Positions 20,124 through 29,697 of a DNA stretch of 64,000 nucleotides are shown in pieces. Position 1 is the stretch's first letter. The number at the start of each line of letters is the position of its first letter. Source of the stretch: Ciceribacter sp. L1K22 (GTDB lineage Bacteria > Pseudomonadota > Alphaproteobacteria > Rhizobiales > Rhizobiaceae); assembly GCF_017599385.1 (NCBI RefSeq), contig NZ_JAGFPK010000001.1:2960483-3024482 (forward strand), given 5' to 3'. The translations under genes were made by a program, and so were the position numbers. The notes under the pieces are model-generated. The model did no database searches. It was not told the origin of the DNA and was given only the letters and a program-made list of their open reading frames with translations.

Positions 20124-20546
20124 CTACTTCGAAAACCGCGTGAGATAGATCCCGAACAGGATCAGCGCCACTCCGGCCGGCTGGCCGATGTGGAAGGTGG
20201 CGGTGCCACGCAGATAATCGATCATCAGTCCCGCGATCATCTGGCCGCCGATGATCAGCAGCGCCGAGCGGTTCGCCCCGATGCGGGGAAAGACGTAGGA
20301 GCTGATAGCAACGAACACCGCGCCGATGATCCCTCCCGTGAACGCCCACGACGGCGTTGCCCCGAGAAGCGGAATACCCTCGCGGTGCAAGAGCAGGATA
20401 TAGACGGTCAGCAGCGCGAAGCCGATGAAGTGGTTCCAGAACGAGGCGCTGAAGGCGCCGCGGTCCATGGTGAGCCGTCCGTTGATCGACCGGCTCATCC
20501 CGACAGCGGCGCCGCCGGCGAGCGCGATGAGAACCGAGGTCAGCAT
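20124..20546 (-). CDS. DUF606/YdcZ-type small multidrug-like transporter, second of a pair
   Basis: A 140-residue protein with about five membrane segments of the DMT superfamily (DUF606/YdcZ): GGAAVGMSRSINGRL and NHFIGFALL are typical. It overlaps its paralogue's stop codon by one base (TGATG), so the two are translationally coupled and probably pair in the membrane. A 54-base gap separates it from the ABC exporter gene downstream. Confidence 0.85.
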   Translation of the reverse strand: MLTSVLIALAGGAAVGMSRSINGRLTMDRGAFSASFWNHFIGFALLTVYILLLHREGIPLLGATPSWAFTGGIIGAVFVAISSYVFPRIGANRSALLIIGGQMIAGLMIDYLRGTATFHIGQPAGVALILFGIYLTRFSK

Positions 20547-21013
20547 CAGGCACCTCCCGAATAGATGATCAGCGCGCTGCCGCCGATCACGCAGGCGGCC
20601 GCGAGCAAGTCATATCGGTTGATCGCCCGCTGCGGCGTGCCGAACAGTCCGCCCATGTCGGAGATGAGGCCGAACAGAATCTGCCCGACCAGAAGCAACG
20701 ACAGTCCGCCGGCGAGCGCCAGTTCCGAATTGACCGCGATGGAGGACAGGGCGACGGCAAAGGCGCCCGGCGCGCCGCCGAGATAGGACCAGAGTGGCGG
20801 TTTTTCGCCGCTGAGACCTGCCGGGCGACGACCGCGCACCAGCGTCACGTTGACCCGAAGCAGCACGAAGGCGGCGACAGCGCCGACACCGTGCACGACC
20901 CATGAGGCGGTAAAGGGCGTGGTATGGGCCGCCAGTCCGCTGTTGATCGTGACCATACCAGCAAGCAGCACGCCAGCCAGCCCCGCCCACAGCCAATCGA
21001 TATAATGTCTCAT
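20546..21013 (-). CDS. DUF606/YdcZ-type small multidrug-like transporter, first of a pair
   Basis: A 155-residue membrane protein with five hydrophobic segments (GLAGVLLAGMVTINSGLA, SWVVHGVGAVAAFVLL). The ATG at 21013 has AGGCGG close before it; the frame is open further upstream but without a signal. It is the upstream member of an overlapping pair of DUF606 proteins. The export substrate is unknown. Confidence 0.85.
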   Translation of the reverse strand: MRHYIDWLWAGLAGVLLAGMVTINSGLAAHTTPFTASWVVHGVGAVAAFVLLRVNVTLVRGRRPAGLSGEKPPLWSYLGGAPGAFAVALSSIAVNSELALAGGLSLLLVGQILFGLISDMGGLFGTPQRAINRYDLLAAACVIGGSALIIYSGGA

Positions 21014-21169
21014 GCCGCCTCGCTTGCACTGCCGCAAGGATTCGCGGACCGATGGCCCCGCATAGGCAAGCAGCGGACACATGCCAATCGAAATCTGTCG
21101 GTCCTGTATATAGAAAAACTGAAGCGTCCACGCGTCCGCAAACGCGTGGACGGAGATGATGCGGCAGGA

Positions 21170-23083
21170 TTACTCCGCCGCTTCGTCCGCCTCTTCGAGG
21201 GCTTTGGCCTCTTCATCGGCGCGACGCTTCTTTTCCAGCTCCTGCTCCTGGTCGACCTGGTCGGCAAGAAAGCCGCCGGACTGGCGGTTCCAGAGGTCGG
21301 CATAGATGCCGCCCTTTTCCACCAGTTCGCCATGCGTTCCGGTCTCGACGATATGCCCCTTGTCGAGAACCACCAGCCGGTCCATCTGCGTCAACGTCGA
21401 TAGGCGGTGTGCGATCGCGATCACCGTCTTGCCTTCCATCAGCGAGAACAGGCTCTCCTGGATTGCCGCTTCCACTTCGGAGTCGAGCGCCGAGGTCGCC
21501 TCGTCTAGGATCAGCACCGGCGCGTTCTTGAGGAACACACGGGCAATAGCGATACGCTGGCGCTGACCGCCTGACAGCTTCACGCCGCGTTCGCCAACCT
21601 GCGCGTCGAGCCCCTTGCGGCCCTGCATGTCGACGAGCCCCTCGATGAAATCCCAGGCATTCGCCCGCTTCGCCGCCTCGATCACTTCAGCATCGGTCGC
21701 ATCGGGACGACCATAGGCGATGTTGTCACGGATAGAGCGATGCAGCAGCGACGTATCCTGGGTCACCACGCCGATGAGAGATCGCAGGCTGTCCTGCGTC
21801 ACCGCCGAGATGTCCTGTCCGTCGATCGTGATGCGGCCTGCCTCCAGGTCGTAGAAACGCAACAAGAGGTTCATCAGCGTCGTCTTGCCGGCACCGGAGC
21901 GTCCGACAAGGCCCACCTTCTCGCCCGGCTTTATAGCCAGGGAGAAGTCCTCGATGATGCCCTTGCTCTTCCCGTAGTGGAAGCGCACGCGATCGTAGAC
22001 GATCTCCCCCTTTTCCACCGTCAGCGCCTTGGAATCCCGGCCGTCGACGATGTCGTGTGGCTTGGTCATCATGCCCATGCCGTCATAGACCGTGCCGATC
22101 TGCTCGAACAGCGCCGCCACTTCCCACATGATCCAGTGCGACATGCCGCTGATGCGCATGGCGAGACCGACGGCGACCGCGATCGCGCCGACCGACACCG
22201 TACCCGTCATCCAGAACCAGATGCTGAGCGCCGAGATCGTGAACAGCGCCAGCGCGTTGTTGAGATCGACGACGATGTTGAGCCAGGTGATCTGGCGCAT
22301 CTGCCGGTAGACCGTGTCAAGGAAGGAGTCCATGCCCTTGCGCGCATAGACCTCTTCGCGTCCCGAATGCGAGAACAGCTTCACCGTCGCGATGTTGGTA
22401 TAACTGTCGACCACCCGGCCGGTCATGATCGAGCGCGCATCCGCCTGCTCGCTGGAAAGCTTCCGCAGCTTCGGCACGAAAAAGGCGAGGATGCCGACAT
22501 AGAGCACGATCCATGCGATCAGCGGCAGCGCCAGCCGCCAGTCGACGGATGCGACCAGCACGACCATCGAGACGAAGAATGTCACCGCATAGACGAAGAC
22601 GTCGATCAGTTTCATCGAGGTTTCGCGCACCGCCAGCGACGTCTGCATCACCTTAGTGGCCACACGGCCGGCAAACTCGTTGGCGAAGAAGGTCATCGAA
22701 TGGCGCAGCAGGAAGCGGTGCATCTGCCAGCGCGCGATCATCGGATAGTTGCCGGCGAGCACCTGATGCATGACCAGACTGTGCACGACCCCGATCAGCG
22801 GCAGGCCGACCAGCACCAGCAGCGCCATCCACAGCAGGCGTCCGCCTTCGTCTGTCAGGAAGGTCTGCGGATCTGCCTTCGACAGCCAGTCGACGATATT
22901 GCCGAGGAACTGGTAGAGCACGACTTCGCCGATGGCGATGGCGCCTGAACACAGGCCGAGAACCGCGAGCCACGGCGCCGCCGTCTTGGTATAGCTCCAG
23001 CAGAAGGCGACAAGCCCCTTCGGCGGAAGGCTCGGTTGTTCCGACGGAAACGCAACGAGGCGTTTTTCGAACCACGAGAACAT
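21170..23083 (-). CDS. ABC exporter, fused membrane and ATPase domains
   Basis: A 637-residue half-transporter closely related to the one at 18204-20069. It has six membrane helices, Walker A GRSGAGKTTL, signature LSGGQRQRIAIARV, Walker B LILDEATSALD and AIAHRLS. The C-terminal 25 residues form a charged Glu/Lys/Ala-rich tail (EQELEKKRRADEEAKALEE part) that the other copy lacks. The start follows a gap with no neighbour on the same strand, so it probably has its own promoter in the region after 23083. Confidence 0.93.
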   Translation of the reverse strand: MFSWFEKRLVAFPSEQPSLPPKGLVAFCWSYTKTAAPWLAVLGLCSGAIAIGEVVLYQFLGNIVDWLSKADPQTFLTDEGGRLLWMALLVLVGLPLIGVVHSLVMHQVLAGNYPMIARWQMHRFLLRHSMTFFANEFAGRVATKVMQTSLAVRETSMKLIDVFVYAVTFFVSMVVLVASVDWRLALPLIAWIVLYVGILAFFVPKLRKLSSEQADARSIMTGRVVDSYTNIATVKLFSHSGREEVYARKGMDSFLDTVYRQMRQITWLNIVVDLNNALALFTISALSIWFWMTGTVSVGAIAVAVGLAMRISGMSHWIMWEVAALFEQIGTVYDGMGMMTKPHDIVDGRDSKALTVEKGEIVYDRVRFHYGKSKGIIEDFSLAIKPGEKVGLVGRSGAGKTTLMNLLLRFYDLEAGRITIDGQDISAVTQDSLRSLIGVVTQDTSLLHRSIRDNIAYGRPDATDAEVIEAAKRANAWDFIEGLVDMQGRKGLDAQVGERGVKLSGGQRQRIAIARVFLKNAPVLILDEATSALDSEVEAAIQESLFSLMEGKTVIAIAHRLSTLTQMDRLVVLDKGHIVETGTHGELVEKGGIYADLWNRQSGGFLADQVDQEQELEKKRRADEEAKALEEADEAAE

Positions 23084-23446
23084 GAAACAGCTCCTGATGA
23101 GGTCACCCGCGGCGCCGACAACGGCAGCATTCTGAGAGCGCGGGCGTTAGTTCAATATGAGAAGGCCAAATCCGGCCTAAAGGCGATTCACGGGGAAAAT
23201 CAAAAAAGCAGAACGGCGTCCGCTGTCACGCAAGCCAGTAAAATGGCGGGACGGGGAAGCGCATCATGCTGAATATTGTCATCGAGGCCTCCCTTGTTGC
23301 GTGTTGAAGATGGTGTCTTCTACCTTTGCCGCCAACGTCTGGAAAGAGACAATCGGCTCGGCCGGCGCGGAAGCGCAAACCTGTTGCCCGCCGACAACAG
23401 CGCCGGTCGCTTGAGTTCCATGCTTTCTCCGCGCTAGATCAGGCAC
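23084..23446. other. Intergenic region between divergent ABC exporter and trmL
   Basis: About 360 bases with no convincing gene. A small hairpin (AGGCC at 23163-23167 with GGCCT at 23174-23178) is the only structure noted. Promoters for both flanking genes should lie here. Confidence 0.55.
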
Positions 23447-23911
23447 ATGAGTCTCATCAGGATCGCCCTCTACCAGCCCGACATTCCCGGCAACACCGGC
23501 ACCATTCTCCGGCTCGCCGCCTGCCTCGGCATTGGCGTCGATGTGATCGAGCCGGCCGGATTCGACCTTTCCGACCGCAACCTCAAGCGCTCCGGCATGG
23601 ATTATCTCGCCGCCGTGGCGCTGACCCGTCATCTGTCGTGGACGCATTTCGAGGCGTGGCGGGCAACGACCGGCCGGCGGCTTGTCCTCGCTTCCACCAA
23701 GGCGGCGGAACGCTACACGGATTTGCGTTATCGCCCCGACGACATCCTGCTCTTCGGCCGCGAGAGCGCCGGTGTTCCCGACCATGTCCACGACACCGCC
23801 GGCGAAAGGGTGCTTGTCCCCATGGTGGAAGGGCAAAGGTCGATCAATGTCGCCATGACCGCGGCGATGATCGCGGGCGAGGCGTTGCGGCAGACAGGCT
23901 TCTCCGGCTGA
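23447..23911 (+). CDS. trmL: tRNA (cytidine/uridine-34 2'-O)-methyltransferase
   Basis: SPOUT-class enzyme that methylates the wobble base of tRNA-Leu using S-adenosylmethionine. The 154-residue protein has the family opening IALYQPDIPGNTGTILRLAACLG, the FGRESAGVPD motif and the C-terminal knot motif RSINVAMTAAMIAGEALRQ. It is a minimal single-domain SPOUT protein, as expected for TrmL. In rhizobia it usually sits between petABC and hemF; here other genes are interspersed. Confidence 0.95.
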   Translation: MSLIRIALYQPDIPGNTGTILRLAACLGIGVDVIEPAGFDLSDRNLKRSGMDYLAAVALTRHLSWTHFEAWRATTGRRLVLASTKAAERYTDLRYRPDDILLFGRESAGVPDHVHDTAGERVLVPMVEGQRSINVAMTAAMIAGEALRQTGFSG

Positions 23912-24100
23912 TTGTGTCGGCATGACCATAGTCCTCCCAGGGGCTGGCATCGGCAGGACACCTTGATAGAGGCTCAACCGCGGTTGAGGTCAAGCCTGCT
24001 CAGGAAACGCCGCGACCTATTCCCGCAACCATTCATTCAAGATTGCTAATTCCACCTTGACGCGCTATGTTGCAACGCAGCAAAAACCGGGAGGTGACTC

Positions 24101-25363
24101 ATGTTCGAGACAGCATTCACCGTAGGCCTGACGCAGTTCGCCCGTACTCTCAGTTTTCCCGAACGCCTCCAGCACCGCACCGCGCGCAACGGCGTGCTCG
24201 AGGCATGGCGTCTCCGCAACACTGGACTCGACGGCTTCTTCTATGACGTGAAAACGTTGACGCCGGAAGAGATCTACTATGTCAGCGACGCAATCTCGGC
24301 CGAAGGGCTGATCCTGATCGTTCCACCGAGCGGCGGGCCGATGCTGACTGTCTGTGAAAATATCGACGAATACCTGGCGCGCGGTGGCCGGAACGTGAAG
24401 GTTCTTGCGGTCGCCGGCCTCGGCGGCTCGGCCCTTGGTGCCGCCGCCTTCGCCCGCAACGTTGCCGACGCCGTCGGCGAACCCGTCGCAGCGATCGTCT
24501 CCGGCTATGGCCTCGGGGATATCGTCAGCGAAACGATCGGCGCGACCTTCCTGTTCGGATGGCTCGGCAGCATCCGTGGCGACTGCGAGGTGATCGACGA
24601 CGTGGTCGGGCGCCCGCGCTTCGGCGCCTACGATGATCGCCGGGCGGGTGACACGCCGGTCCGCACCTGCCTCGACGTCGATACCGTCAAGGGCCTGCTC
24701 GCCGACGACCGTCTTTCATTCCGGCTGCTTGCAGGGCATTCCCGTGGCAACCTGGTCCTGTCAGAGGCGCTTTACGCCTTGAAGGACGAAAAACCCGAGC
24801 GGCTCAAAACCATCGCCGCCGGCGCCCGGATCGTTACCTTCGGTGCACGCATCACCATGCCGCCCGCCTTCCAGTCCGTCATTGACGTGATCGGCGATCT
24901 GGACTGGTACGGCGAGATCAACTCCCGCCCGAAAATCGAAAGCGATATACGAGTGCCCATGGCCGGGCATTCCACCAACACCGACATGCTGGGTGCCTTA
25001 CGGGTAACGACGCTTCTGAAGTCGATTCTTGCGGATACATCGGAGAGCGGCGAGGCACATGCTGCCGATCCCCTCGCGCTCCCGGCCCCCTCGCCTTCCG
25101 ATCATGTCGTGGAGATAACAGCCGAAGACGCCCTGCCGGAGCCCCTGCCACCTGAAGCGATTGAGGCAATAGCGTCGGCGGAACCGGTTGCGGAGATAAC
25201 GACGAGCGTTTCGGAGACGCCGCCCGCGGAGGCGCTGGAAGCGACGCCGGCTGAGAAGCCGGATAGCGTCCCGGCAGAGCCCATCATTGCCGATGCGGGC
25301 ACGGCCAAGGCCCGACCCGCAACGTCCCGACGAAAGAACCCGCCATCTCGCCGCAAGGGCTGA
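24101..25363 (+). CDS. Conserved hypothetical protein with alpha/beta-hydrolase-like motif
   Basis: A 420-residue protein not assigned to a named family. A strong ribosome site (GGGAGGTGA) precedes the ATG. Residues about 1-310 look globular and include AGHSRGNLVLSEAL, a nucleophile-elbow-like G-H-S-R-G about two-thirds along, as in lipase-type hydrolases. Upstream hydrophobic Gly/Ala segments (GLGGSALGAAAFARNVADAV) could be membrane-associated. The last 100 residues are Ala/Glu/Pro-rich, probably disordered, ending in a basic RRKNPPSRRKG tail. Enzymatic activity is a guess; the second and third catalytic residues are not identified. Confidence 0.75.
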   Translation: MFETAFTVGLTQFARTLSFPERLQHRTARNGVLEAWRLRNTGLDGFFYDVKTLTPEEIYYVSDAISAEGLILIVPPSGGPMLTVCENIDEYLARGGRNVKVLAVAGLGGSALGAAAFARNVADAVGEPVAAIVSGYGLGDIVSETIGATFLFGWLGSIRGDCEVIDDVVGRPRFGAYDDRRAGDTPVRTCLDVDTVKGLLADDRLSFRLLAGHSRGNLVLSEALYALKDEKPERLKTIAAGARIVTFGARITMPPAFQSVIDVIGDLDWYGEINSRPKIESDIRVPMAGHSTNTDMLGALRVTTLLKSILADTSESGEAHAADPLALPAPSPSDHVVEITAEDALPEPLPPEAIEAIASAEPVAEITTSVSETPPAEALEATPAEKPDSVPAEPIIADAGTAKARPATSRRKNPPSRRKG

Positions 25364-25373
25364 GATCGGACGA

Positions 25374-26312
25374 TTAGAGGAAGAGCTTGAAAGACCCGGC
25401 GACGCTGTTGGCGATGGGCAGCGATTGCGCCTGCAACTGTTCGCTGGCCTTCAGCGCGAGTTCGATTGCTCCTTGATCGTCGAGACCTGCATCGAGCGGG
25501 GAGGTCGATGAAGCCTGAACGTCGTCCAGGCCGATATCGCCAATCACCTGTCCTGCGGTCGTCTCGAGCGCTGTCGCGGCCGCGGCAACATATCCGGACA
25601 TGAGATCGACGGCGGTGATCATGCCGTCGATCTCATTATTCGAGGTGGCTGGAGTCAGCATGACCGGCCGAACCGCATCGCCCGTACCCGCCGCCCCGGC
25701 GCCGAGCAGGACATAATCCGATATCTCGCCATTGGCGGCGACCACCGAATAGCGTCGTGTGAGAAGACCGTCCTCGGGGTTGTGGCGGCTGACGAGAACC
25801 GCCCCGGACGTATCGAAATCGATCACGTTGACCGAAAGCTCGCCCGCTGCGGTGCGCGACACCGAGGCGACGATAGCCTCCACATTCGGCGACCGGCCGG
25901 CGGGAAGGCTCAGCCAGTTTTCACCATCGAATTCGGATTGATCGGCTACGGCAAGGAGCTTTTCCTTCAGCACATCCAGCCTCGCGCCGATCCCGGAGCG
26001 CGAGATGTCGGACCGCTTTGCCGCCACGAGGGTCGAGCGGATTTGATCAAGAAGGGTCGCCGCATCTGCAAGGCCAAGCGCCGCCGTATCGACAAGCGCG
26101 CTCGCACGACTGGTTGCCGCCTCCGCGCTGGACAACGACAGGCCGTCGACCTTCACCGTCGTGGCAATCGACCAATAGGCCGCGTTGTCGGAAGCCTGCT
26201 CAACCTTGAGACTGGCCGCACGCGTCGACGCCGGCGGTGCAGCCCGCCCGACGCCAACAAGCAGCGACAGCGCCTGCGCCGCCGCGGTATTGATAGAAAG
26301 CCCCACGCCCAT
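25374..26312 (-). CDS. Divergent orphan flagellin-like protein
   Basis: A 312-residue protein resembling rhizobial flagellins at both ends: SINTAAAQALSLL and VEQASDNAAYWSIATTVKVD near the N-terminus (rhizobial flagellins have a close AADNAAYWSIATTM segment), FDGENWLSL in the middle, and SEQLQAQSLPIANSVAGSFKLFL at the C-terminus. No other flagellar gene is nearby. The ATG at 26312 resembles the normal flagellin start; a GTG at 26336 would add eight residues. It could be a minor filament or hook-associated component, or a protein that has lost its flagellar role. Family assignment is from end-motif similarity. Confidence 0.75.
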   Translation of the reverse strand: MGVGLSINTAAAQALSLLVGVGRAAPPASTRAASLKVEQASDNAAYWSIATTVKVDGLSLSSAEAATSRASALVDTAALGLADAATLLDQIRSTLVAAKRSDISRSGIGARLDVLKEKLLAVADQSEFDGENWLSLPAGRSPNVEAIVASVSRTAAGELSVNVIDFDTSGAVLVSRHNPEDGLLTRRYSVVAANGEISDYVLLGAGAAGTGDAVRPVMLTPATSNNEIDGMITAVDLMSGYVAAAATALETTAGQVIGDIGLDDVQASSTSPLDAGLDDQGAIELALKASEQLQAQSLPIANSVAGSFKLFL

Positions 26313-26461
26313 CGACCCTTTAAGTGAATCATTCACCTAAGGCGCCGTTCGCCACCCGAAACGGCACCCTGTCGCGACACACCTTGCATCGTAGGTCTTG
26401 AAACCGGGTTTAAGGGACCTTTAAAAATTTAGCGACGCCGCAGATAATGCGACAGTGTCGC

Positions 26462-26716
26462 TCAATCGGCGGACGGAAGACGGCGCATGGTGAACTCGAT
26501 CTGATCGTTGTCGAGCTGACGCCAGCTCTCGACCTCGGTCCAGTACGCCGCCTTGGGATAGGAATCGAACCATTCGCGCGCCTTCGCCCTCGCCTCGTCG
26601 CGGGACAGGCAATAGGTTTGCCGCACGAACTGGCCGGCGCTGCGGCTCTCTTCGCGATGCCGCGCGATCCTGCGCTTCAGGCCGTCAAGCGGCGGTAGAC
26701 CGGGCATCTTCGTCAT
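26462..26716 (-). CDS. Conserved hypothetical small protein
   Basis: An 84-residue soluble protein, basic and rich in Arg, with no recognised domain. GAGGTG lies 6 bases before the ATG at 26716 (a start three codons upstream is possible). Codon use matches the chromosome. It is divergent from hemF. Function unknown. Confidence 0.65.
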   Translation of the reverse strand: MTKMPGLPPLDGLKRRIARHREESRSAGQFVRQTYCLSRDEARAKAREWFDSYPKAAYWTEVESWRQLDNDQIEFTMRRLPSAD

Positions 26717-26889
26717 GGAATACACCTCGCAGCTGAAAAGATAGTCGCCGACCGTTGCGATTGCGAGTCGATTTTTCGGGGAAGTCCGGCCGCGCGTCTG
26801 TTCGCGAAGTCCCTGACCTGCTAATCAAATCCGATTGTAAAACCCGCACACGATCGATGCGGGACAGCAAGACGGCGATGGGGGACGCG

Positions 26890-27804
26890 ATGGAAAGACC
26901 GGATCTGCCGAAGGGCCTGCCCGACGATATCGAGGACAAGAAGAGCCGGGCACGCGCGTGGTTCGAAAGCCTGCGCGACACCATCTGTTCGTCCTTTGAA
27001 ACGCTCGAGCAGGAATTGTCGGGTCCCAACTCCGAGCGCGAACCGGGTCGCTTCGTCGCCAAGGACTGGCATCGGGAAGACGGCGCGGGCGGCGGCGGTC
27101 GCATGTCGATGATGGAAGGCCGCGTCTTCGAGAAGGTCGGCGTCCACACCTCCACCGTCCACGGCGAATTCTCGCCCGAATTCCGCAAGCAGATCCCCGG
27201 CGCAGACGAGGATCCGAGCTTCTGGGCCTCCGGTATTTCGCTGATCGCCCATCCGGTCAATCCGAACGTGCCGGCGGTGCACATGAACACCCGCATGGTC
27301 GTCACCTCGAGCAATTGGTTCGGCGGTGGCGCCGATTTGACACCGGTCCTCGACCGCCGCCGCACCCAGGACGACCCGGACAGCCAACTGTTCCACAAGG
27401 CGATGGAAATCACCTGCGGCCGCCATCCCGATATCGCCGACTATCCCCGCTACAAGGCCTGGTGCGAGGAGTACTTCTTCCTGCCGCATCGGAACGAGCC
27501 TCGCGGCATCGGCGGCATTTTCTTCGACTGGCTGCATTCCGACGAGGAAATCGGGGGCTGGGAAGCCGATTTCGCCTTCGTGCAGGATGTCGGCCGCGCC
27601 TTCAGCCTCGTCTATCCTCGCATCGTGCGCGGCAACTTCAACGCCCCCTGGACAGATGCCGACCGCGAAGAGCAGTTGGTGCGCCGCGGCCGCTATGTCG
27701 AGTTCAACCTGCTCTACGACCGCGGCACGATCTTCGGCCTGAAAACAGGCGGAAACGTCGAGTCGATCCTCTCTTCCCTGCCCCCGTTGGTGCGCTGGCC
27801 GTAG
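26890..27804 (+). CDS. hemF: Oxygen-dependent coproporphyrinogen III oxidase
   Basis: Haem biosynthesis step from coproporphyrinogen III to protoporphyrinogen IX, using oxygen. The 304-residue protein has the family motifs: [19 protein letters not shown], the HMNTRMV and [10 protein letters not shown] region, the [15 protein letters not shown] segment and the C-terminal [17 protein letters not shown]. The start [11 protein letters not shown] agrees with rhizobial HemF; the open frame extends 45 codons upstream but without a family match. Confidence 0.97.
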   Translation: MERPDLPKGLPDDIEDKKSRARAWFESLRDTICSSFETLEQELSGPNSEREPGRFVAKDWHREDGAGGGGRMSMMEGRVFEKVGVHTSTVHGEFSPEFRKQIPGADEDPSFWASGISLIAHPVNPNVPAVHMNTRMVVTSSNWFGGGADLTPVLDRRRTQDDPDSQLFHKAMEITCGRHPDIADYPRYKAWCEEYFFLPHRNEPRGIGGIFFDWLHSDEEIGGWEADFAFVQDVGRAFSLVYPRIVRGNFNAPWTDADREEQLVRRGRYVEFNLLYDRGTIFGLKTGGNVESILSSLPPLVRWP

Positions 27805-27898
27805 TGCGGCCTGCGGGCGCGCCGCGACATTATTTCGTTGGGCAGTTGCGAAACCACATGCTAATTTTCCTCCCGAGACTCATGGGAGGAGAACCGCA

Positions 27899-28168
27899 AT
27901 GGCTACGATTGGCAGCAGTCCGGTACCCGTAGTTGACCCAGCTTCGGAGCGCGCGTTGGATGCGCCCGAGCTTATCGAACGCATGGCCGCAGAGCTGCGC
28001 ACCGCAAGCGGCTCGGAACTGCCTCTCGAATACTTTATCGATCAGGTAAAGCGAGGGCTCGCCGGCCAGGAGACGAACGACAGCCGGCCGCAGACCACCG
28101 AGACCCGCCGCGCCGCAGCCGGCACCTCGCCGTCGGTCTTCCACTCCTGGGCGATGCCGGAGAACTAG
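27899..28168 (+). CDS. Hypothetical small protein
   Basis: An 89-residue soluble protein with a helical middle (DAPELIERMAAELRTA, LEYFIDQVKRGLAG) and a Thr/Arg/Ala-rich, likely disordered C-terminal third. A very strong ribosome site (GGGAGGAG) precedes the ATG. It is not assigned to a family. The next gene on the strand (DUF1059) follows after 75 bases. Confidence 0.65.
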   Translation: MATIGSSPVPVVDPASERALDAPELIERMAAELRTASGSELPLEYFIDQVKRGLAGQETNDSRPQTTETRRAAAGTSPSVFHSWAMPEN

Positions 28169-28243
28169 GGACCTATCGAATTTCAGCAACGATGAAACCA
28201 TGCTACGATCATGGCGTTGAACCATGGCAAAGGAGGAAACGCC

Positions 28244-28429
28244 ATGAGACTGTTTGAATGTGGTTCATTGGTTCCCGGTTGCCCCTGGCACACCCGAGCC
28301 GACGAGGATGCCGAGGTGGTCCGCCGCGCCGTCGAGCACATGCGCACCGCCCACGGCGAGACGATCATCCGGGAAAACATGGTCGACAACATCAAGGCGC
28401 GCATTCGCGACGACGCGAAGGCGGCCTGA
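28244..28429 (+). CDS. DUF1059 family small protein
   Basis: A 61-residue protein with the DUF1059 pattern: CGSLVPGCPWHTRADEDAEVV followed by AVEHMRTAHG. Two cysteines and two histidines are spaced as in a small metal-binding module, so zinc binding is plausible but unproven. AAAGGAGG precedes the ATG at 28244; an upstream ATG at 28211 lacks a signal. It is convergent with cca, the stops 8 bases apart. Confidence 0.82.
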   Translation: MRLFECGSLVPGCPWHTRADEDAEVVRRAVEHMRTAHGETIIRENMVDNIKARIRDDAKAA

Positions 28430-28437
28430 CCGACGGC

Positions 28438-29697
28438 TCAGCCGCCGGCCTTCAACTCTTCCAGCCGGGCGAGCAGCCTCGCCCGGTCCAGCGTAAAATT
28501 GCGTTCCAACCACTCGTCTTCCAACCGCTTCAGCAGGTCGCCCACCGTCGGTCCAGGCGCGATCCCCGCGGCAAGCACGTCCGCTCCGCTGACCGGAAAC
28601 GAGGGCTTTTCAAAGCGCTCTGCGCGGGACAGCAATGTCGACACCCGTCCGACCTTTTCCATCCCCGCCATTCCGCCATCGCTGTTTGCGCGTGCCGAGG
28701 CTAGGTCCAGCTTCAGCCGAGCAATGATTCCCGTCTTGCCGGCCCGATAGAGCAGGCGATCGAGCGCGGCTTCCTTGAGATCATCGGCAACGGCCGGTGC
28801 TCCCGCGAACTGTTCGAGGAACGCCGTCTCCGCATTCGACATCCGCAAACGCGCCGCCATCGCCTTCAGCCGGTCCACGTCGCGCGGCACGATGGACGCG
28901 AGGCGCAAAAGCGGGTCGGGCGTCCAGCCGAGCGCCTTTTCGGCAGCGATCAGACCCGGAATGGCGTCGATGCCCCATCGCTCTGTCTCGGGCAGAATTT
29001 CGGTGAGGATCGCCGTCTGCCGCATCCAAAGAAGCGCCCGCCCCGGATCAGGTGCCGACAGAAGCTTCTTCATTTCGGCCCAGATGCGTTCGGCGGACAG
29101 TTGCCTCAGATGGCGTCTGGCGGCGGCGCAAGCCTTCAACCCGTCCGCGTCGGGTCGACCATCGCCATACCAGGCAAAGAAGCGGAAGAAACGAAGCACA
29201 CGCAGGTAGTCCTCGGCGATCCGGAGGTTCGCATCGCCGATGAAGCGGACCCGCTTGGCCTCGATATCGTCGAGCCCGTCGACAAGGTCGATCACCTCGC
29301 CGTCGGCGTCGAGATAGAGCGCGTTGATTGTAAGGTCGCGGCGCATCGCATCCTCCGCCCAGCCCGCGCCAAAGGCCACCTGCGCCCGCCGTCCATCCGT
29401 CTCAACGTCATGGCGAAGCGTTGTCACCTCGAAGCCGCGACCATCGACGACGAGCGTCACGGTGCCATGGTCGATGCCCGTTGGCACCGCCTTCACGCCA
29501 TCCTCCTTGGCCCGCCGCACGACCTCTTCGGGCACCAGCGTGGTGGCGATGTCGATATCGGAAACCGGAAGCCCCATCAGGCTGTTGCGCACGGCCCCGC
29601 CGACGATGCGGCCCTCGCCGCCGTCGCGATTGAGCAGCTCGAGCACGCGCCGGACAGCCGGATCATTGAACCAAGGCTCGGCCGAAAGATTGGTCAT
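28438..29697 (-). CDS. cca: CCA tRNA nucleotidyltransferase / poly(A) polymerase family
   Basis: Adds or repairs the 3' CCA end of tRNAs. The 419-residue class II enzyme shows GGAVRNSLMGLPVSDIDIATT with the catalytic Asp pair, the RRDLTINALYLD motif and RFIGDANLRIAEDYLRVLRFFRF. The alphaproteobacterial family includes both CCA-adding enzymes and poly(A) polymerases, so the exact product specificity is inferred. It overlaps the NUDIX gene before it by four bases and is the last of a three-gene unit. Confidence 0.92.
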   Translation of the reverse strand: MTNLSAEPWFNDPAVRRVLELLNRDGGEGRIVGGAVRNSLMGLPVSDIDIATTLVPEEVVRRAKEDGVKAVPTGIDHGTVTLVVDGRGFEVTTLRHDVETDGRRAQVAFGAGWAEDAMRRDLTINALYLDADGEVIDLVDGLDDIEAKRVRFIGDANLRIAEDYLRVLRFFRFFAWYGDGRPDADGLKACAAARRHLRQLSAERIWAEMKKLLSAPDPGRALLWMRQTAILTEILPETERWGIDAIPGLIAAEKALGWTPDPLLRLASIVPRDVDRLKAMAARLRMSNAETAFLEQFAGAPAVADDLKEAALDRLLYRAGKTGIIARLKLDLASARANSDGGMAGMEKVGRVSTLLSRAERFEKPSFPVSGADVLAAGIAPGPTVGDLLKRLEDEWLERNFTLDRARLLARLEELKAGG

